From Polaromonas sp. AER18D-145 (GTDB taxonomy: Bacteria; Pseudomonadota; Gammaproteobacteria; Burkholderiales; Burkholderiaceae_C), in assembly GCF_002379095.1 (NCBI RefSeq), contig NZ_NBZV01000016.1, forward strand, positions 1 through 64,000: a stretch of 64,000 nucleotides of DNA, read 5' to 3'. The notes below the pieces were generated by a model. It was not told the DNA's origin, ran no database searches, and saw only the letters and a list, made by a program, of their open reading frames with translations. The number at the start of each line of letters is the position of its first letter. Within the stretch, counting starts at the first letter, position 1. Of this stretch, positions 20,064-27,946 are shown piece after piece. The position numbers and the translations under genes are program-made.

Positions 20064-21149
20064 TCAGTCGCCGAACATTTTCTGCTTGAGTTCACGACGC
20101 TGCTGCGCCTCCAGCGACAAATTGGCCGTTGGACGGGCAATCAGGCGTCCCACACCGATGGCCTCGCCGGTCTCGTCGCAGTAACCGTAGTCACCGGAGT
20201 CAATGCGGGCGATCGACTGCTCGATTTTCTTGAGCAGCTTGCGCTCACGGTCACGTGTGCGCAACTCGAGAGCGTGTTCCTCTTCGATGGTTGCGCGATC
20301 GGCCGGGTCCGGCACCACCACGGTGTCTTCCCGCAGGTGTTCGGTGGTTTCACCGGCACTGTTGTGGATGTCCTGCTTGAGCAGGGACAACTTGTGCCGG
20401 AAAAAGGCCAGTTGCTTGTCGTTCATGTACTCCGAGTCCGGCATGGCCTTGACTTCTTCGTCCGTCAACTCTTCCCCCTGCTTGGCCTTCCAGTTGTTGG
20501 CGAGTTTGGGATCTTTTTTGGCCGCCACATGCGGGGGCGGTGCGATCACGCGCTCGGCAATGGTGGAGTAGCTGGCTTTCGCAGCGTCAGGGGAGTGGGT
20601 CGGAATCATGGGCGCGGGAGGCGGTGCAAAAGAGGAATTCCGCAAGGAGGCGCGGCGTCCTGGCTTCAGGGCCGGTGTCTTCAACGGAGCGGGCGCCGCA
20701 GCAATGCTGGCGGGGCTGGGCGGGGTTTTCACGGCGGGGGCTACCGCCGTTTTGGTGATCGTTTTGATAATGACTTTTTCTTCAGGTTTGGCGGGAGCTT
20801 TGCCCTTCACGGACGGCGGGGCCGGCTTGGTGACAGGTTTGGCGGCTTTGACCGCGGGTTTAACAATAGGGGCGGGTTTGGCAGATTTCACGGCCTTGAC
20901 GGCCGGACGGCTTTTGGCAACGGGCGCAGGCTTTTTCGCAACGGGCGCCGCCTTGGGCTTGGCCCCCACTTTGGCTTTGGCCACCGCTTTGGGCTTGGTT
21001 TTGGAAGCAGCCGGAGCCGGCTTTTTCACGGCGGTTTTCGAAGCCGCTGGCTTGACCGCCACTTTGGTCGTGGGTTTGGCTTTGCCGGCTGATGTGGCTT
21101 TTCCAGCGGACTTGGCCGCGACCTTGGACTTTTTTGCTTGAGCTTTCAC
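20064..21149 (-). CDS. dksA: RNA polymerase-binding DksA with histone-H1-like N-terminal tail
   Basis: DksA inserts its coiled coil in the RNA polymerase secondary channel and, with ppGpp, tunes rRNA and amino-acid promoters. The last 120 residues are a normal beta-proteobacterial DksA: MNDKQLAFFRHKLSLLKQDI, the coiled-coil tip DPADRA (the D-xx-D-x-A motif), and a degenerate zinc finger with only one Cys (GYCDETGEAIGVGRL). The first 150 residues or so are Lys/Ala/Pro repeats resembling histone H1 or AlgP tails, then a Pro-rich linker. Start: GTG at 21147-21149 with GAGGAG seven bases upstream; the frame extends to 21419 without a better ribosome site. Length 361 against about 150 usual. Confidence 0.93.
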   Translation of the reverse strand: MKAQAKKSKVAAKSAGKATSAGKAKPTTKVAVKPAASKTAVKKPAPAASKTKPKAVAKAKVGAKPKAAPVAKKPAPVAKSRPAVKAVKSAKPAPIVKPAVKAAKPVTKPAPPSVKGKAPAKPEEKVIIKTITKTAVAPAVKTPPSPASIAAAPAPLKTPALKPGRRASLRNSSFAPPPAPMIPTHSPDAAKASYSTIAERVIAPPPHVAAKKDPKLANNWKAKQGEELTDEEVKAMPDSEYMNDKQLAFFRHKLSLLKQDIHNSAGETTEHLREDTVVVPDPADRATIEEEHALELRTRDRERKLLKKIEQSIARIDSGDYGYCDETGEAIGVGRLIARPTANLSLEAQQRRELKQKMFGD

Positions 21150-21461
21150 ACTGGGTCTCCTCGTGGAGGCAGCTTCGGGATGGTCCCCATGCTGACTCCG
21201 GGCCAGGCTGACTTTCGTCAGCCCAACCCTGTCTTTTACCTGATTGTCCGGTTTGTTCGCCGCCGCACCTGCCGTTTCAAGGCCGGTACTTACCCTGACT
21301 TCCCCCTCCTGCCTTTTTGCCGGGGCTGACCGGCCAGGGGAGTCGGCGCGCGATTGTAGCGGCTCGCCGGGACGCTGGGATGCCCGCGCGCCTAAACGTT
21401 GGAGAATGGAGACAATCATGAGGCCCTCCCGCCTTTCAAGGCATTGTGTGGACAGCCTACC
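21150..21461. promoter_or_regulatory. dksA upstream region with perfect hairpin
   Basis: This 312-bp gap lies between dksA and the preceding COG0523 gene on the same strand. It holds one clear structure: GGCTGAC, TTTC loop, GTCAGCC at 21206-21223, a perfect 7-bp stem about 57 bp before the dksA GTG and without a following T run, so it could be a leader hairpin or an operator. No other feature was recognised. Confidence 0.4.
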
Positions 21462-22517
21462 TCAAACCAGACACTGCTCCAGGCCCTGGAGAAAAATATC
21501 TTTCGGCAGATCGATGCCGATGAACACCATCTTGCTAACCTTTGTTTCGTCCGCCGCCCAAGCCGGTCCCAGGTCGCTGCCCATCAGCTGGTGCACGCCC
21601 TGGAAAATCACCTTGCGCTCGGTCCCCTGCATGTTCAGCACACCCTTGTAGCGCAACATGCGCGGGCCGTAGATGTTGACGACGGCACCGAGGAAGTCCT
21701 CGAGTTTCGCCGGATCAAAAGCACGCTCCGAACGGAACACGAAACTCTTGACATCGTCATCGTGATGGTGGTGATGGCCGTGCTTGTCATCCTGCGCGTG
21801 GGACGGGTGATCGCAATGCTCGCCGTGCGCGTGGTCATGGCCGGCATGGTCGTGCTCGTCGGCCTTGAGGAAGTCCGGATCGATGTCGAGCTTGGCATTG
21901 AGGTTGAAGCCGCGCAGGTCAAACACGTCGGCAATGGCCACCTCGCCGAAATGCACGGCTTTCTGCGGTGCGCGCGGGTTCATGTGTTTCAGGCGGTGCA
22001 TCAGCGCCTGGACTTCGTCCTCGGCCACCAGATCGGCCTTGCTGATGAAGATCTGGTCGGCAAACCCGACCTGGCGGCGCGCTTCCTGCCGGTCGTTGAG
22101 CTGGGTGGGCGCATGTTTGGCATCGACCAGCGTCAGGATGGAGTCCAGCAGGTACTGCTCGGCGATTTCCTCGTCCATGAAAAAGGTCTGCGCCACCGGG
22201 CCGGGGTCGGCCAGGCCGGTGGTTTCAATGACCACCCGCTCAAAGTCCAGCAGCCCTTTGCGCTTCTTGGCGGCCAGCAGTTGCAGGGTCTCGCGCAGGT
22301 CCTCGCGGATCGAGCAGCAGATGCAGCCGTTGTTCATCTGGATGATGTTTTCCTGCGTGTCGTTGACCAGGATCTCGTTGTCGATGTTTTCCTCGCCGAA
22401 CTCGTTCTCGATCACGGCGATTTTCTGGCCGTGGGCTTCGGTCAGGATGCGCTTGAGCAGCGTGGTTTTGCCGGCGCCGAGGAAGCCGGTCAGGATGGTC
22501 ACAGGAATCAAACTCAT
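21462..22517 (-). CDS. COG0523 (CobW/YjiA/ZNG1-type) metal-chaperone GTPase
   Basis: SIMIBI-class GTPase of the family that delivers zinc or other metals to target proteins. The 351-residue protein has the P-loop GFLGAGKTTLL (10-20), the metal-binding CxCC motif in NNGCICCSIRED, and a His/Asp-rich loop of about 40 residues (from about 219: DEHDHAGHDHAHGEHCDH and on to HGHHHHHDD). The C-terminal CobW_C domain is present (FRSERAFDPAKLEDFL). It lies directly upstream of dksA on the same strand; COG0523 genes next to dksA paralogues are known in zinc-limitation contexts, but this DksA is the ordinary beta-type. No Zur box was seen, so metal and target are inferred only. Confidence 0.92.
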   Translation of the reverse strand: MSLIPVTILTGFLGAGKTTLLKRILTEAHGQKIAVIENEFGEENIDNEILVNDTQENIIQMNNGCICCSIREDLRETLQLLAAKKRKGLLDFERVVIETTGLADPGPVAQTFFMDEEIAEQYLLDSILTLVDAKHAPTQLNDRQEARRQVGFADQIFISKADLVAEDEVQALMHRLKHMNPRAPQKAVHFGEVAIADVFDLRGFNLNAKLDIDPDFLKADEHDHAGHDHAHGEHCDHPSHAQDDKHGHHHHHDDDVKSFVFRSERAFDPAKLEDFLGAVVNIYGPRMLRYKGVLNMQGTERKVIFQGVHQLMGSDLGPAWAADETKVSKMVFIGIDLPKDIFLQGLEQCLV

Positions 22518-22683
22518 GGTGTCTGCCTAAAAAATACAGGAAAAAAACGGGAACGGTGGACCCGTGAAGGTGGGGAGTTTAGTCGTCAACGCAAGGCCCT
22601 GAGGCGCACATTGACTCCACACGGGGCCTGCCGGACCACTTTACAGGCCCTGTCAAGCGTTCCAGCGTCGGCGACCCTTTTTT

Positions 22684-22738
22684 GCTACGTTATTGATAGC
22701 TATCTACGCCCATCCATAAAGGGCAATAGCCATTTTTT
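22684..22738 (+). repeat. Dispersed GCTAC...AAGGGC repeat, intergenic copy
   Basis: Reads GCTACGTTATTGATAGCTAT, then CTACGCCCATCCATAAAGGGC and CAATAGCC. It lies between the COG0523 gene and rlmI (gap 22518-22749), just past the rlmI stop. Conserved blocks are GCTAC, ATAGCT, CGC, TAAGGGC and GGCC. Confidence 0.75.
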
Positions 22739-22749
22739 ATTGAAGAGTT

Positions 22750-23931
22750 TTATTTTTTGAGCAACACCAGCCCCTTGAGGTACTCGCCCTCGGGGAAACT
22801 GACGGTCATCGGGTGGTCGGGCGCACCGCCCAGGCGTTCGGTGATGAAGGCATCGACGCCCGCATCGGTGCCGGCGGACGCCACGATCTTGTGAAACAGG
22901 TCGGCGCTGATGCCGCCCGAGCACGAATACGTGAAAAGCACGCCGCCGGGCGCCAGGATGGACAGCGCAATGCGGTTGATGTCCTTGTAGGCGCGCGCTG
23001 CACGTTCGGCATGGGCCACGGTGGGCGCAAACTTGGGCGGGTCCAGCACGATGGCATCGAAGGTTTTCCCCTCCTTGTGGAACTGCCGCATCGAGGCATT
23101 AACATCGGCGTCCAGCATGGTGGTGCGGCCGGCGTCAAAGCCGTTCAGCGCCACATTGGCCGCGGCTTTTTCAATCGCCGGACCGGACGAGTCGATCGAC
23201 GTGACATGCGCCGCGCCGCCGGCCAGCGCCGCCACGGTGAACCCCCCGGTGTAGCAGTAACAGTTGAGCACGTTCTGGAACTGCAGGCGGCGCGCGTGTT
23301 CGGCGAACTTGCGGCGGCTGTCGCGCTGGTCCAGGTAAAAGCCGGTCTTGTGGCCGGTGGCGATGTCCAGGCCCAGTTGCCAGCCGTGTTCGGTGATGAC
23401 AAGGTCGGTGGCCCCACCTCCGGCCAGCCAGCCGGTCGCCTCCGGCAAGCCTTCGAGTGAACGCACGCTGGCGTCCGAGCGCTCGTACAGCCGCGTGAGT
23501 CCGGTTTCGGCCAGCAGGGCTTCGACAATCACGCTTTTCCAGCGCTCGACGCCGCAGCTGGAAAACTGCGCCACCAGCGTGTCGGCATAGCGGTCGACCA
23601 CCAGGCCCGGCAAGCCGTCGGACTCCCCGTGCACCAGGCGCATTCCGTCACTTTGTATGTCAAAACGGCTTCTGGCCCTTATGGCCTGTGCGATACGCGC
23701 TACAAAAAACGAAGCATCGATACGCTCGGCCTCGACAAAACTCCAGACCCGGGCGCGAATCTTCGAACTCGGGCTGAAGGCCGCCCAGCCGAGGAACTGC
23801 CCGTCGTGCCCCTCGACCCGCACCGTTTCACCGGCATCCGCCCCGCCGCGGGCAATCGCACCGTCAAACACCCAGGGATGGCGCCGCAGCAGCGAACGTT
23901 CCTTGCCTTCTCTCAACCGTATTGATTTCAT
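22750..23931 (-). CDS. rlmI: 23S rRNA (cytosine1962-C5)-methyltransferase RlmI
   Basis: Class I SAM methyltransferase that makes m5C1962 in 23S rRNA. The 393-residue protein has an N-terminal PUA domain (MKSIRLREGKERSLLRRHPW), the central RlmI-type domain, and the Rossmann catalytic domain with LNCYCYTGGFTVAALAGGA, DPPKFAP and the Cys-containing YSCSGG motif. The ATG at 23931 is chosen because it aligns with the family start; the frame upstream to 24006 is not. It stands alone, divergent from the 7TM protein gene. Confidence 0.93.
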   Translation of the reverse strand: MKSIRLREGKERSLLRRHPWVFDGAIARGGADAGETVRVEGHDGQFLGWAAFSPSSKIRARVWSFVEAERIDASFFVARIAQAIRARSRFDIQSDGMRLVHGESDGLPGLVVDRYADTLVAQFSSCGVERWKSVIVEALLAETGLTRLYERSDASVRSLEGLPEATGWLAGGGATDLVITEHGWQLGLDIATGHKTGFYLDQRDSRRKFAEHARRLQFQNVLNCYCYTGGFTVAALAGGAAHVTSIDSSGPAIEKAAANVALNGFDAGRTTMLDADVNASMRQFHKEGKTFDAIVLDPPKFAPTVAHAERAARAYKDINRIALSILAPGGVLFTYSCSGGISADLFHKIVASAGTDAGVDAFITERLGGAPDHPMTVSFPEGEYLKGLVLLKK

Positions 23932-23980
23932 GTGTCTATTGTCGCGGTTGACCCTGCCGCCTTGAAAAGTTCCGGGAACC

Positions 23981-25795
23981 ATGATGTACTTGCGAGCCTG
24001 CAACATTTTGTTACGTCATCAGATGCCTTGCTTGAGCGACACAGTCAACATCGATAGTTTCAAAAAGCAAATTCGCGCTTTCAGGCACGCATTGGCAGCT
24101 GCCGTGTGGTGGTTGCTGGCCTCGGGACTCGGGCTTGCAAGCCCGGCCGCCATGGCCCGCACGGTCTTGGACCTTTCAACGCCAGCGCTCCCTGTCGGGC
24201 TGATGGATTGGGGCGACTACCGGATAGAAACCGGCGTAACAGTCTCGCCCGCCGGCATCGCTGCTGCCAGCGGGTCGGGCTGGCAGCCCACCCATCCGGA
24301 GGCGATCTACCCACTGACCACGGGGCAAGCGCTATGGATACGCTTCACCCTGCCACCCGCGCCGGATGCCGAACGCTGGTACCTGGAGATTCCTTATTCA
24401 TCGGTCGACCGAGTGTCGCTCTTTACCCTGGACAGTGCTGAGCAGTGGAATGAACAGAGCGCCGGAGATACGATCGCCGTGAATGCCTGGCCGGTTCCGC
24501 ACCGCCATCCGCTGCTGCCCATGGCCGTGTCTGCGGAAGAACCCAGGAAATATCTCGTGCGCATCGAAAATGCACACAGCTTCGGTGCCCCGCTGCGCTT
24601 TGTCAGCGAAAGCTATCTGAGCCGCACCGAGCAGCGCACTTCGCTGATTCTGGGGATCTACTTCGGGTTAGCGGGCCTGGCCGTGATGCTGGCGGCCCTC
24701 AGCGCCGCGTCGCTGCGCGATACAGCCTACGGGCTTTACGCCGTGAGCGTTGCACTGATGGCGCTGACACAGGCGGCCATCACCGGAATCGCAGGCCTGC
24801 ACCTCTGGCCGGAATGGCCCGCCTGGAACGACCTGTCCCCGCTGGTATTGCCGGTGCTGGCGGTCGCCTCGCTGCTCTGGTTTTCTTCTGCCGTGGTTTC
24901 CATGCCAGCGCGGTCGCGCGCGCTACACCGCCTCCTGACGGGCATGGGCTGCGTGGGCATCGTCATCAGCGCAGGCATCGTCATGGTGGAGCCTTCAAAC
25001 CGCTTTCAGCTCATGGTGCCGTACATCGTCGTCTCGATGTTCATTGTCATTGCAGCCCTGCTATGGGCAGGGCGCCATGGCGATCGCTATGGTGGTTGGC
25101 TGCTGGCCGGAAGCCTGCCGCTGATCGCGGCCTCAGCCTTTCCCCTGGCCCGCCTCAGCGGCCTGATTCCCGTCAGCTTTCTCACGATGTATGGCATGCA
25201 GATCGGCATGGCGATCGAATTGCCGATTGTCATGGTCGTGCTGATGCTGCGCAGCCAGCACCGGCGCGAAAACATGCGTCGTATTCAAGGGCTGGATCGG
25301 GTCGACCCGTCGACCGGCCTGATCAACGAGCAGGTGTTTGTCGAACGCATGACACGCATGATTGCACGCTCGCAACGGCTCAGGCACCAGGGCGCCGTGC
25401 TGCTGATCGACCTGGTCAACAGCGCGCAGATCCAGCGCGACTTCGGACGCCGTGCCGCCGAGGAACTGCCGCTGCGCGTGGCCGAGCGGCTGCTGTCGAC
25501 CGCGCGCGAAATCGACAGCGCCGCGCGCCTGTCCGAGCAGCGTTTTGGCATGCTGGTGGAAGGCCCGTTCTCCGCGGAAGAAGCCGCCACGCTGGGGCCG
25601 CGCATCGTGGCGCGTTGCCTGATGCCCTACAAGGGCCTGCCTGTGGACTGCGTGGCCCAGGTCCGCGTGGCTTATGCGCTGGTGCCGCGCCAAGGGCCGA
25701 CCGCCGAGATCGTGCTGGGCCGCCTGGCCCGGCGGCTAACCGGCATACCGCCCGAAAGCAGGCGCGCGGTGTTCATGCTGCCCGACTATAAATAG
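23981..25795 (+). CDS. 7TMR-DISM membrane receptor with degenerate GGDEF domain
   Basis: A 604-residue membrane signalling protein. A signal peptide (about 32-57, ending ASPAAMA) leads into a periplasmic 7TMR-DISM extracellular domain (to about 205), then seven to eight hydrophobic segments (about 220-425) and a cytoplasmic GGDEF-like domain (about 435-604, DPSTGLINEQVFVERM onward). The catalytic GG(D/E)EF position reads SEQRF, so diguanylate cyclase activity is unlikely; a sensor or c-di-GMP/GTP-binding role is more plausible. The ATG at 23981 gives the longest form, with a poor ribosome site; the ATG at 24023 is an alternative. It is divergent from rlmI. Confidence 0.85.
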   Translation: MMYLRACNILLRHQMPCLSDTVNIDSFKKQIRAFRHALAAAVWWLLASGLGLASPAAMARTVLDLSTPALPVGLMDWGDYRIETGVTVSPAGIAAASGSGWQPTHPEAIYPLTTGQALWIRFTLPPAPDAERWYLEIPYSSVDRVSLFTLDSAEQWNEQSAGDTIAVNAWPVPHRHPLLPMAVSAEEPRKYLVRIENAHSFGAPLRFVSESYLSRTEQRTSLILGIYFGLAGLAVMLAALSAASLRDTAYGLYAVSVALMALTQAAITGIAGLHLWPEWPAWNDLSPLVLPVLAVASLLWFSSAVVSMPARSRALHRLLTGMGCVGIVISAGIVMVEPSNRFQLMVPYIVVSMFIVIAALLWAGRHGDRYGGWLLAGSLPLIAASAFPLARLSGLIPVSFLTMYGMQIGMAIELPIVMVVLMLRSQHRRENMRRIQGLDRVDPSTGLINEQVFVERMTRMIARSQRLRHQGAVLLIDLVNSAQIQRDFGRRAAEELPLRVAERLLSTAREIDSAARLSEQRFGMLVEGPFSAEEAATLGPRIVARCLMPYKGLPVDCVAQVRVAYALVPRQGPTAEIVLGRLARRLTGIPPESRRAVFMLPDYK

Positions 25796-26060
25796 AGCCC
25801 CCACGTTCGCTCGCTGCGCTTCCGTTCGTCCTGAGCCTGTCGAAGGATGACCCCCGAGGGGGCGCTGCGCCTGCGGACTGGCAGAGCCAGATCCGCAGCC
25901 CCGGCTGGTAGGGGAAAAACGCCCCACGTCCGCTCGCTGAATTTCCGTTCGTCCTGAGCCTGTCGAAGGATGACCCCCGAGGGGGCCGCGGCCCCTGCTT
26001 GAAAAGAGATGCCTGCGCGGTCGCTTCTTTTTATCCGTTCGTCCTGAGCTTGTCGAAGGC
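25796..26060. repeat. Tandem composite REP-like repeats
   Basis: This gene-free block has three copies of CCGTTCGTCCTGAGCCTGTC-type units: 25822-25847, 25945-25970 and 26035-26060 (the last with AGCTTGTCGAAGG). The first two are each flanked by CCACGTTCGCTCGCTG-like sequence on one side and GATGACCCCCGAGGGGGC on the other, so a roughly 120-bp composite unit is repeated in tandem. Related units lie at 31709-31758 and inside tctC at 33608-33660. Confidence 0.75.
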
Positions 26061-26082
26061 TGCCGGTCGTGAAGCCGCAAGC

Positions 26083-27090
26083 TCAGGGCTTGGTCTTGCC
26101 AGCCGTTTTGATGCCCGCCACCGTCGCGCGCGGATGCGCGGCATCGTAAACCTTGGCCAGGTGCTGAAAATCGAGCCGCGTGTAGACCTGCGTGGTGGTG
26201 ATGTTGGCATGGCCCAGCAGTTCCTGCACCGCGCGCAGGTCGCCGCTGGACTGCAGCACATGGCTGGCAAACGAATGCCGCAGCATGTGCGGATGCACCG
26301 GCGTGGCCAGGCCGGCCTGCAGGGAACGCTGCTTGAGCCGCACCCGGATGTGTTGCGGCGTCAGGCGGGTGCCGCGCTGGTTGATGAACAGCGCCGCGTC
26401 CTCTTTGGCCCAGGCGCTGCGCAGCGCCAGCCATTCCTGCAGCGCCTCCAGCGCCTTGCTGCCCACCGGCACGCTGCGCCGCTTGGCCCCCTTGCCCAGC
26501 ACGTGTGCTTCGGCGGCCTGAATGTCGACCCAGCCGCGTGCCTGGCTGCTGGCCAGCGCGTCCAGCCCGGTCAGCTCGCCGATACGCAGGCCGCAGCCGT
26601 ACAGCAGTTCGGTGATGCAGCGGTCCCGGGCCTGCAGGGCCGCATCGCCGGCCGTGCCGTCGCTGCGCCAGGCGGCCAGCTGCACCGCCTCATCGACACT
26701 GAGCGCCTTGGGCAGCGGTTTGGCGGCCTTGGGCGCGCGCAGGTCCTGCACCGGGTTGCTGCTGACCAGGCCTTCGCGGCCCAGCCAGGTGTAAAAGCCG
26801 CGCCAGCCCGACAGGATGAGCGCGATGCCACGCCCGCTGCGCCCACCGCTGTGCATCTGGGCCACCCAGCGCCGCATGTGCAGGTTTTGCGCATGGGTCA
26901 GCGCCACGCCGGCCTGCCGGCAGTTCGCCTGCAGTTTCTGCAGGTCCAGCGCGTACAGCTCGACGGTGCGCTGCGCCAGCCGCTTTTCAACACGCACATG
27001 TTCAAGGTAGCGCTCGACCAGCGGGTCCGCGTCAGGCGCCGGCAGCACCGCTGTGCCGTCGCTGCCTGCGGGTTGCCCGTGCGCAGCCAT
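26083..27090 (-). CDS. xerC: Site-specific tyrosine recombinase XerC
   Basis: Tyrosine recombinase that, with XerD, resolves chromosome dimers at dif. The 335-residue protein has the N-terminal SAM-like core-binding domain (DPLVERYLEHVRVEKRLAQRT) and the catalytic set Arg (CGLRIGELTGL), Lys (GKGAKRRSVP), His-x-x-Arg (HMLRHSFASH), His (LLGHANI) and the nucleophile Tyr (QVYTRLDF). It follows DUF484 by 14 bp, in the dapF-DUF484-xerC order known from many proteobacteria. No linked integron or mobile context, so this is the housekeeping enzyme. Confidence 0.95.
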   Translation of the reverse strand: MAAHGQPAGSDGTAVLPAPDADPLVERYLEHVRVEKRLAQRTVELYALDLQKLQANCRQAGVALTHAQNLHMRRWVAQMHSGGRSGRGIALILSGWRGFYTWLGREGLVSSNPVQDLRAPKAAKPLPKALSVDEAVQLAAWRSDGTAGDAALQARDRCITELLYGCGLRIGELTGLDALASSQARGWVDIQAAEAHVLGKGAKRRSVPVGSKALEALQEWLALRSAWAKEDAALFINQRGTRLTPQHIRVRLKQRSLQAGLATPVHPHMLRHSFASHVLQSSGDLRAVQELLGHANITTTQVYTRLDFQHLAKVYDAAHPRATVAGIKTAGKTKP

Positions 27091-27104
27091 GGTTCAGCGC
27101 AGGG

Positions 27105-27911
27105 TCAGGCTTCGGAGGCCGCCGGCCGCAGGCGCGACAGCGCCGCGCCGGCCAGCTCGCCGATGCGCTCCAGGAAATCCGTGCCCATGCCGCTGCTGAA
27201 ACGCTCGGGATCGGGCGAGGCCAGCACCAGCATGCCGAAGGCCTGCGGCGACTTGTCGGAGCGCGGCGAAGGGCCGCCCCGAGCAAGCTCAGCCCCTCCA
27301 TCCGGTGAAAGGGGCAGCGCAACGCCGGAGGCTCGCGAAGCGACAAGCGTGGGGGTCATGGTACGCAGCGGAATCAGCGCGACCGACAGGGCCTGGGCCG
27401 GATCAGGCAGCCAGCCGACGGCCTCGAAACCGGAATTGACGCCGCAGTAGGGTGTGGTCAGCGAGGATGCAAAGGCTTGCGTGTCTTCGCTGACGCCGGT
27501 CGAAAAATCTTCCATGGAAAAAATACCATTGACGTGCCAGACCTTGATGGCCGCCTGCGGCACCAGAAACTGCGTCTGGATCTCGCGCACGATGGTGTCG
27601 GGCAGGTCGCGGGCATGGGCGGTCAGCAGCAGGTTCAGCGTGCACTGCTGCAGCTTGTCGGCAATGCCCACGTTTTCCTGGCCGTGGCGGATCATGTCGA
27701 CGACCCGGGACTCCAGCACCTTGATCTTGTCGCGCAACATGCCGGCCTGGCGCTCCTGCAGGCTCACCGCCCGGCTGCCGTGGCCGCTGGACAGCTGCAC
27801 TGTCGCCAGCAGCTCGGCATGGCGCTCGAAAAAGTCGGGCGTGTTGGCCAGGAAATTGGCAATGTCGTCTTCGGTGATCGGGTTCTGGATGGAGTGTTCG
27901 CTTGGGTTCAT
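27105..27911 (-). CDS. DUF484 family protein (YigA-like, GAF-type)
   Basis: Protein of unknown role found between dapF and xerC in many proteobacteria. The 268-residue protein has the family start (ITEDDIANFLANTPDFFERHAELL), a coiled coil at about 50-75, and a GAF-like C-terminal domain. Residues in the VASRASGVALPLSPDGG stretch through about SPRSDKSPQA (roughly 27244-27352) are unlike the family and resemble translated intergenic repeat sequence, so an in-frame insertion is likely; the downstream frame resumes with FGMLVLASPDPERF, which is typical. Confidence 0.88.
   Translation of the reverse strand: MNPSEHSIQNPITEDDIANFLANTPDFFERHAELLATVQLSSGHGSRAVSLQERQAGMLRDKIKVLESRVVDMIRHGQENVGIADKLQQCTLNLLLTAHARDLPDTIVREIQTQFLVPQAAIKVWHVNGIFSMEDFSTGVSEDTQAFASSLTTPYCGVNSGFEAVGWLPDPAQALSVALIPLRTMTPTLVASRASGVALPLSPDGGAELARGGPSPRSDKSPQAFGMLVLASPDPERFSSGMGTDFLERIGELAGAALSRLRPAASEA
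27244..27352 (-). repeat. Probable repeat-derived in-frame insertion in DUF484 gene
   Basis: About 109 bp whose minus strand has CCCCCACGCTTGTCGCTTCG, CTGCCCCTTTCACC and GGGGCGGCCCTTCGCCGCG, compositionally like the CCCCCACG/GGGGGC intergenic repeats in this window. It interrupts the GAF-like domain between two conserved strands without breaking frame. Confidence 0.4.
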
Positions 27912-27946
27912 GTTCTTGTGGTTTCCGTCAATCAGTGGGGGGCAGT

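Noticed and set aside
21150..21419. Longer dksA start at 21419
   Set aside because: The GTG at 21149 has a strong ribosome site; the upstream codons lack one and include an unrelated hairpin region.
25796..26060. CRISPR-like array from the repeated CCGTTCGTCCTGAGCC units
   Set aside because: Only three units with unequal spacing, flanked by further repeat sequence and no cas genes; these are REP-type elements.
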